A DNA stretch of 64,000 bases from Pseudomonas nitroreducens NBRC 12694 (lineage in GTDB: Bacteria; Pseudomonadota; Gammaproteobacteria; Pseudomonadales; Pseudomonadaceae). The notes below the pieces were generated by a model, which was not told where the DNA came from, did not search any database, and saw nothing but the letters and a program-made list of their open reading frames with translations. This document shows, in pieces, positions 62,746-64,000 of the stretch. Both the position numbers and the translations under genes were made by a program. How positions within the stretch are numbered: position 1 is the first letter of the stretch; each line of letters begins with the position of its first letter. The stretch is from the NCBI RefSeq assembly GCF_002091755.1, contig NZ_BDAI01000018.1:9418-73417 (forward strand). The letters are read 5' to 3'.

Positions 62746-63489
62746 GTGTCCCAAGATCATTCCTCCCTGGCCGCGTTCGCGCTGGAAACTCCGGCGCCCC
62801 TGTATGCGCGGGTGAAGGAAATCATCCTGCAGCAGATCCGCAACGGCGTCTGGAAACCCAACTCCAAGCTGCCGTCGGAAAGCGAACTGTTCGCCCTGCT
62901 CGGTGTGAGCCGGATGACCATCAATCGCGCATTGCGCGAGCTGACCATCGAGGGCGTGCTGGTGCGCCTGCAGGGCGTGGGGACCTTCGTTGCCGAACAG
63001 AAGGGCCACGCGGCGCTCTTCGAGATCCATAACATCGCCGAGGAGATCGCCGCGCGCGGGCATCAGCACCGCTGTGAAGTGGTGCTTCTGGAACCGCTGC
63101 CCGAGGGCGCGACCCTGGCGCTGCCGTTCGAGCTGGAAAACGTCCAGCGCATCTTTCACTCCGTTGTCGTGCACTACGAGAACGAAGTGCCGGTGCAACT
63201 GGAAGAGCGCTTCGTCAATGCCGAGGTAGCGCCGGAGTACCTGCAGCAGGACTTCACCCGTATCACCCCCTATGCCTACCTGATCCAGCTGGCGCCGCTG
63301 ACCGAGGGTGAACATGTGGTCGAGGCGATCAACGCCGAAGCGGCCGACTGCAAGCTGCTGCGCATCAAGCGTGGCGACGCCTGCCTGCTGATTCGCCGCC
63401 GCACCTGGTCGGCGAAGGGGCAGGTGGGTGCTGCGCGACTGGTCTATCCGGGGTCGCGCTATCGCCTCGAAGGTCGTTTCGGGCAGTAG
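62746..63489 (+). CDS. hutC: Histidine utilization repressor HutC
   Basis: A 247-residue GntR/HutC-family regulator. Winged HTH at about 15-82 (LPSESELFALLGVSRMTINRALRELTIEGVLVRLQGVGTF) and UTRA ligand domain at about 95-235 that binds urocanate in homologues. The start is GTG with CAGGAG seven bases upstream. Divergence is absent: hutU follows in the same direction, so HutC likely represses at the operator at 63743. Confidence 0.94.
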   Translation: MSQDHSSLAAFALETPAPLYARVKEIILQQIRNGVWKPNSKLPSESELFALLGVSRMTINRALRELTIEGVLVRLQGVGTFVAEQKGHAALFEIHNIAEEIAARGHQHRCEVVLLEPLPEGATLALPFELENVQRIFHSVVVHYENEVPVQLEERFVNAEVAPEYLQQDFTRITPYAYLIQLAPLTEGEHVVEAINAEAADCKLLRIKRGDACLLIRRRTWSAKGQVGAARLVYPGSRYRLEGRFGQ

Positions 63490-63506
63490 TCAGCTGTCAT
63501 CCCGAG

Positions 63507-63525
63507 GGGGCGGAAAATCCGCCCC
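63507..63525 (+). terminator. Hairpin after hutC
   Basis: GGGGCGGA and TCCGCCCC arms with an AAA loop and a weak pyrimidine tail. A probable terminator of hutC, separating it from the hutU promoter. Confidence 0.55.
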
Positions 63526-63538
63526 GCTGTCTCCTGTG

Positions 63539-63576
63539 GTGCACCGTTTTGTTACCTCTGTGCACCGCGCTGTTAC
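63539..63576. promoter_or_regulatory. Tandem direct repeat, candidate CbrB/NtrC-type activator sites
   Basis: GTGCACCG-N3-TGTTAC occurs at 63539-63555 and again at 63560-63576, a period of 21 bases (two helical turns). It lies about 150-180 bases before the sigma-54 promoter, as expected for an upstream activating sequence. TGTTAC is remembered as part of the CbrB site. Confidence 0.6.
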
Positions 63577-63722
63577 TTTTTCTCCTTCCTTTCTCGCCGC
63601 CTTCTCTCGCTGCTGGCCGTGGTGAGGGGCGCCGCCTGCCTGTGCATAAGATTTCTATCCATTTGAAATAAAACGACATTGTCGTCACGTGACTGTGCTC
63701 CCTGGGTACCGCCGGCCTATTT

Positions 63723-63738
63723 TGGCCCTCGCTTTGCA
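63723..63738 (+). promoter_or_regulatory. Sigma-54 promoter of hutU
   Basis: TGGCCC-TCGCT-TTGCA: GG at 63724-63725 and GC at 63736-63737 have exactly ten bases between them. The predicted transcription start is near 63749, inside the HutC operator. Confidence 0.7.
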
Positions 63739-63742
63739 TTAG

Positions 63743-63755
63743 CTTGTATATACAG
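63743..63755. promoter_or_regulatory. HutC operator
   Basis: CTTGTATATACAG contains a perfect ten-base palindrome TGTATATACA (63745-63754), resembling known hut operators (CTTGTATA...ACAAG). It overlaps the predicted sigma-54 start site, so binding would block initiation. Confidence 0.65.
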
Positions 63756-63888
63756 GTTGATATAAGGTTTTACACATATAAGGTGACACTAGATGAGTAA
63801 GGCAATGCCCGTTGCCCTCTATTCACCCGTTTCCGCCGCGCCGGACCGCCTTCCAGCGTGGCGCCACCCCTGCATCGAGGAAGTCCAG

Positions 63889-64000
63889 ATGAGCTCCACC
63901 GGCCGTTACCGTGATACCGAAATCCGTGCCCCGCGCGGCACCCAACTGAACGCCAAAAGCTGGCTGACCGAAGCGCCGCTGCGCATGCTGATGAACAATC
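63889..64000 (+). CDS. hutU: Urocanate hydratase, 5' end only
   Basis: The first 37 codons, cut by the window edge. [19 protein letters not shown] and [13 protein letters not shown] are the HutU N-terminus. The enzyme converts urocanate to imidazolone propionate in histidine breakdown. The ATG at 63889 has GAGGAAG at ideal spacing. An in-frame ATG at 63793, also with a possible AAGGTG site, would add 32 residues not typical of HutU; the shorter form is preferred. Confidence 0.93.
   Translation, partial: MSSTGRYRDTEIRAPRGTQLNAKSWLTEAPLRMLMNN

Overview
This is a GC-rich chromosomal segment of a gammaproteobacterium, almost certainly a Pseudomonas. Local gene orders match my memory of P. aeruginosa and its relatives: rnfABCDGE-nth with a small acidic protein beyond it, metG-mrp-dcd, an OmpA-dinG-esterase-OmpA-pdxH-glycerate kinase-17 kDa lipoprotein-Mrp antiporter run, and hutC next to hutU. 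Pseudomonas-type REP hairpins occur between genes. The species cannot be fixed from this window. No tRNA, rRNA, insertion sequence, prophage or CRISPR array was seen. The segment reads as core genome with a few accessory cassettes.

Layout. 1-3.4 kb: a type I secretion operon (end of an upstream gene, ABC exporter, HlyD adaptor). 3.7-5.1 kb: the nucleotide nucleosidase ppnN. 5.2-11.9 kb, minus strand: small acidic protein, then the Rnf electron-transport operon with nth at its 3' end. 12.1-15.3 kb: a secreted Cys-rich protein and a minus-strand cassette (lipoprotein DUF4349, YgiB/YjfM-like, ATP-grasp, DUF350) resembling E. coli yjfMCL. 15.3-20.5 kb: metG, mrp/apbC, a truncated MreB-like protein, dcd, a small ATPase. 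20.7-28.9 kb: the quorum-signal acylase quiP, SEC-C proteins, lipoproteins, a TRIC-type channel, a collagen-like secreted protein, CopD-like protein. 29-38.8 kb: dinG, a secreted glycosidase, an EstB-type esterase, OmpA lipoprotein, pdxH, glycerate kinase, glycine-zipper lipoprotein. 39-44.8 kb: the six-gene Mrp (Sha/Pha) Na+/H+ antiporter operon. 44.9-49.1 kb: exporter, PLP enzyme, racemase and small proteins. 49.2-51.9 kb: a divergent SDR/LysR pair, then a second glycine-zipper lipoprotein with a PagP-like outer-membrane protein behind a striking phased GTTCAG array. 52-58.6 kb: a catabolic region (kinase plus class III aminotransferase-fold enzyme, orphan binding protein, SDR, GntR regulator, CoA transferase) with a perfect 22-bp palindrome in the divergent promoter. 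58.9-62.5 kb: diguanylate cyclase, yaeQ, recJ. 62.7-64 kb: hutC and the start of hutU, with a readable sigma-54 promoter, HutC operator and tandem activator-like repeats.

The observations most worth following up are the GTTCAG array before the SlyB/Pcp-like and PagP-like genes; the kinase/phospho-lyase-like pair with its palindrome; the MreB N-lobe protein next to dcd; the hut regulatory region; and the yjfMCL-like cassette between metG and rnf. Function and synteny statements rest on motifs and remembered families; no searches were run.
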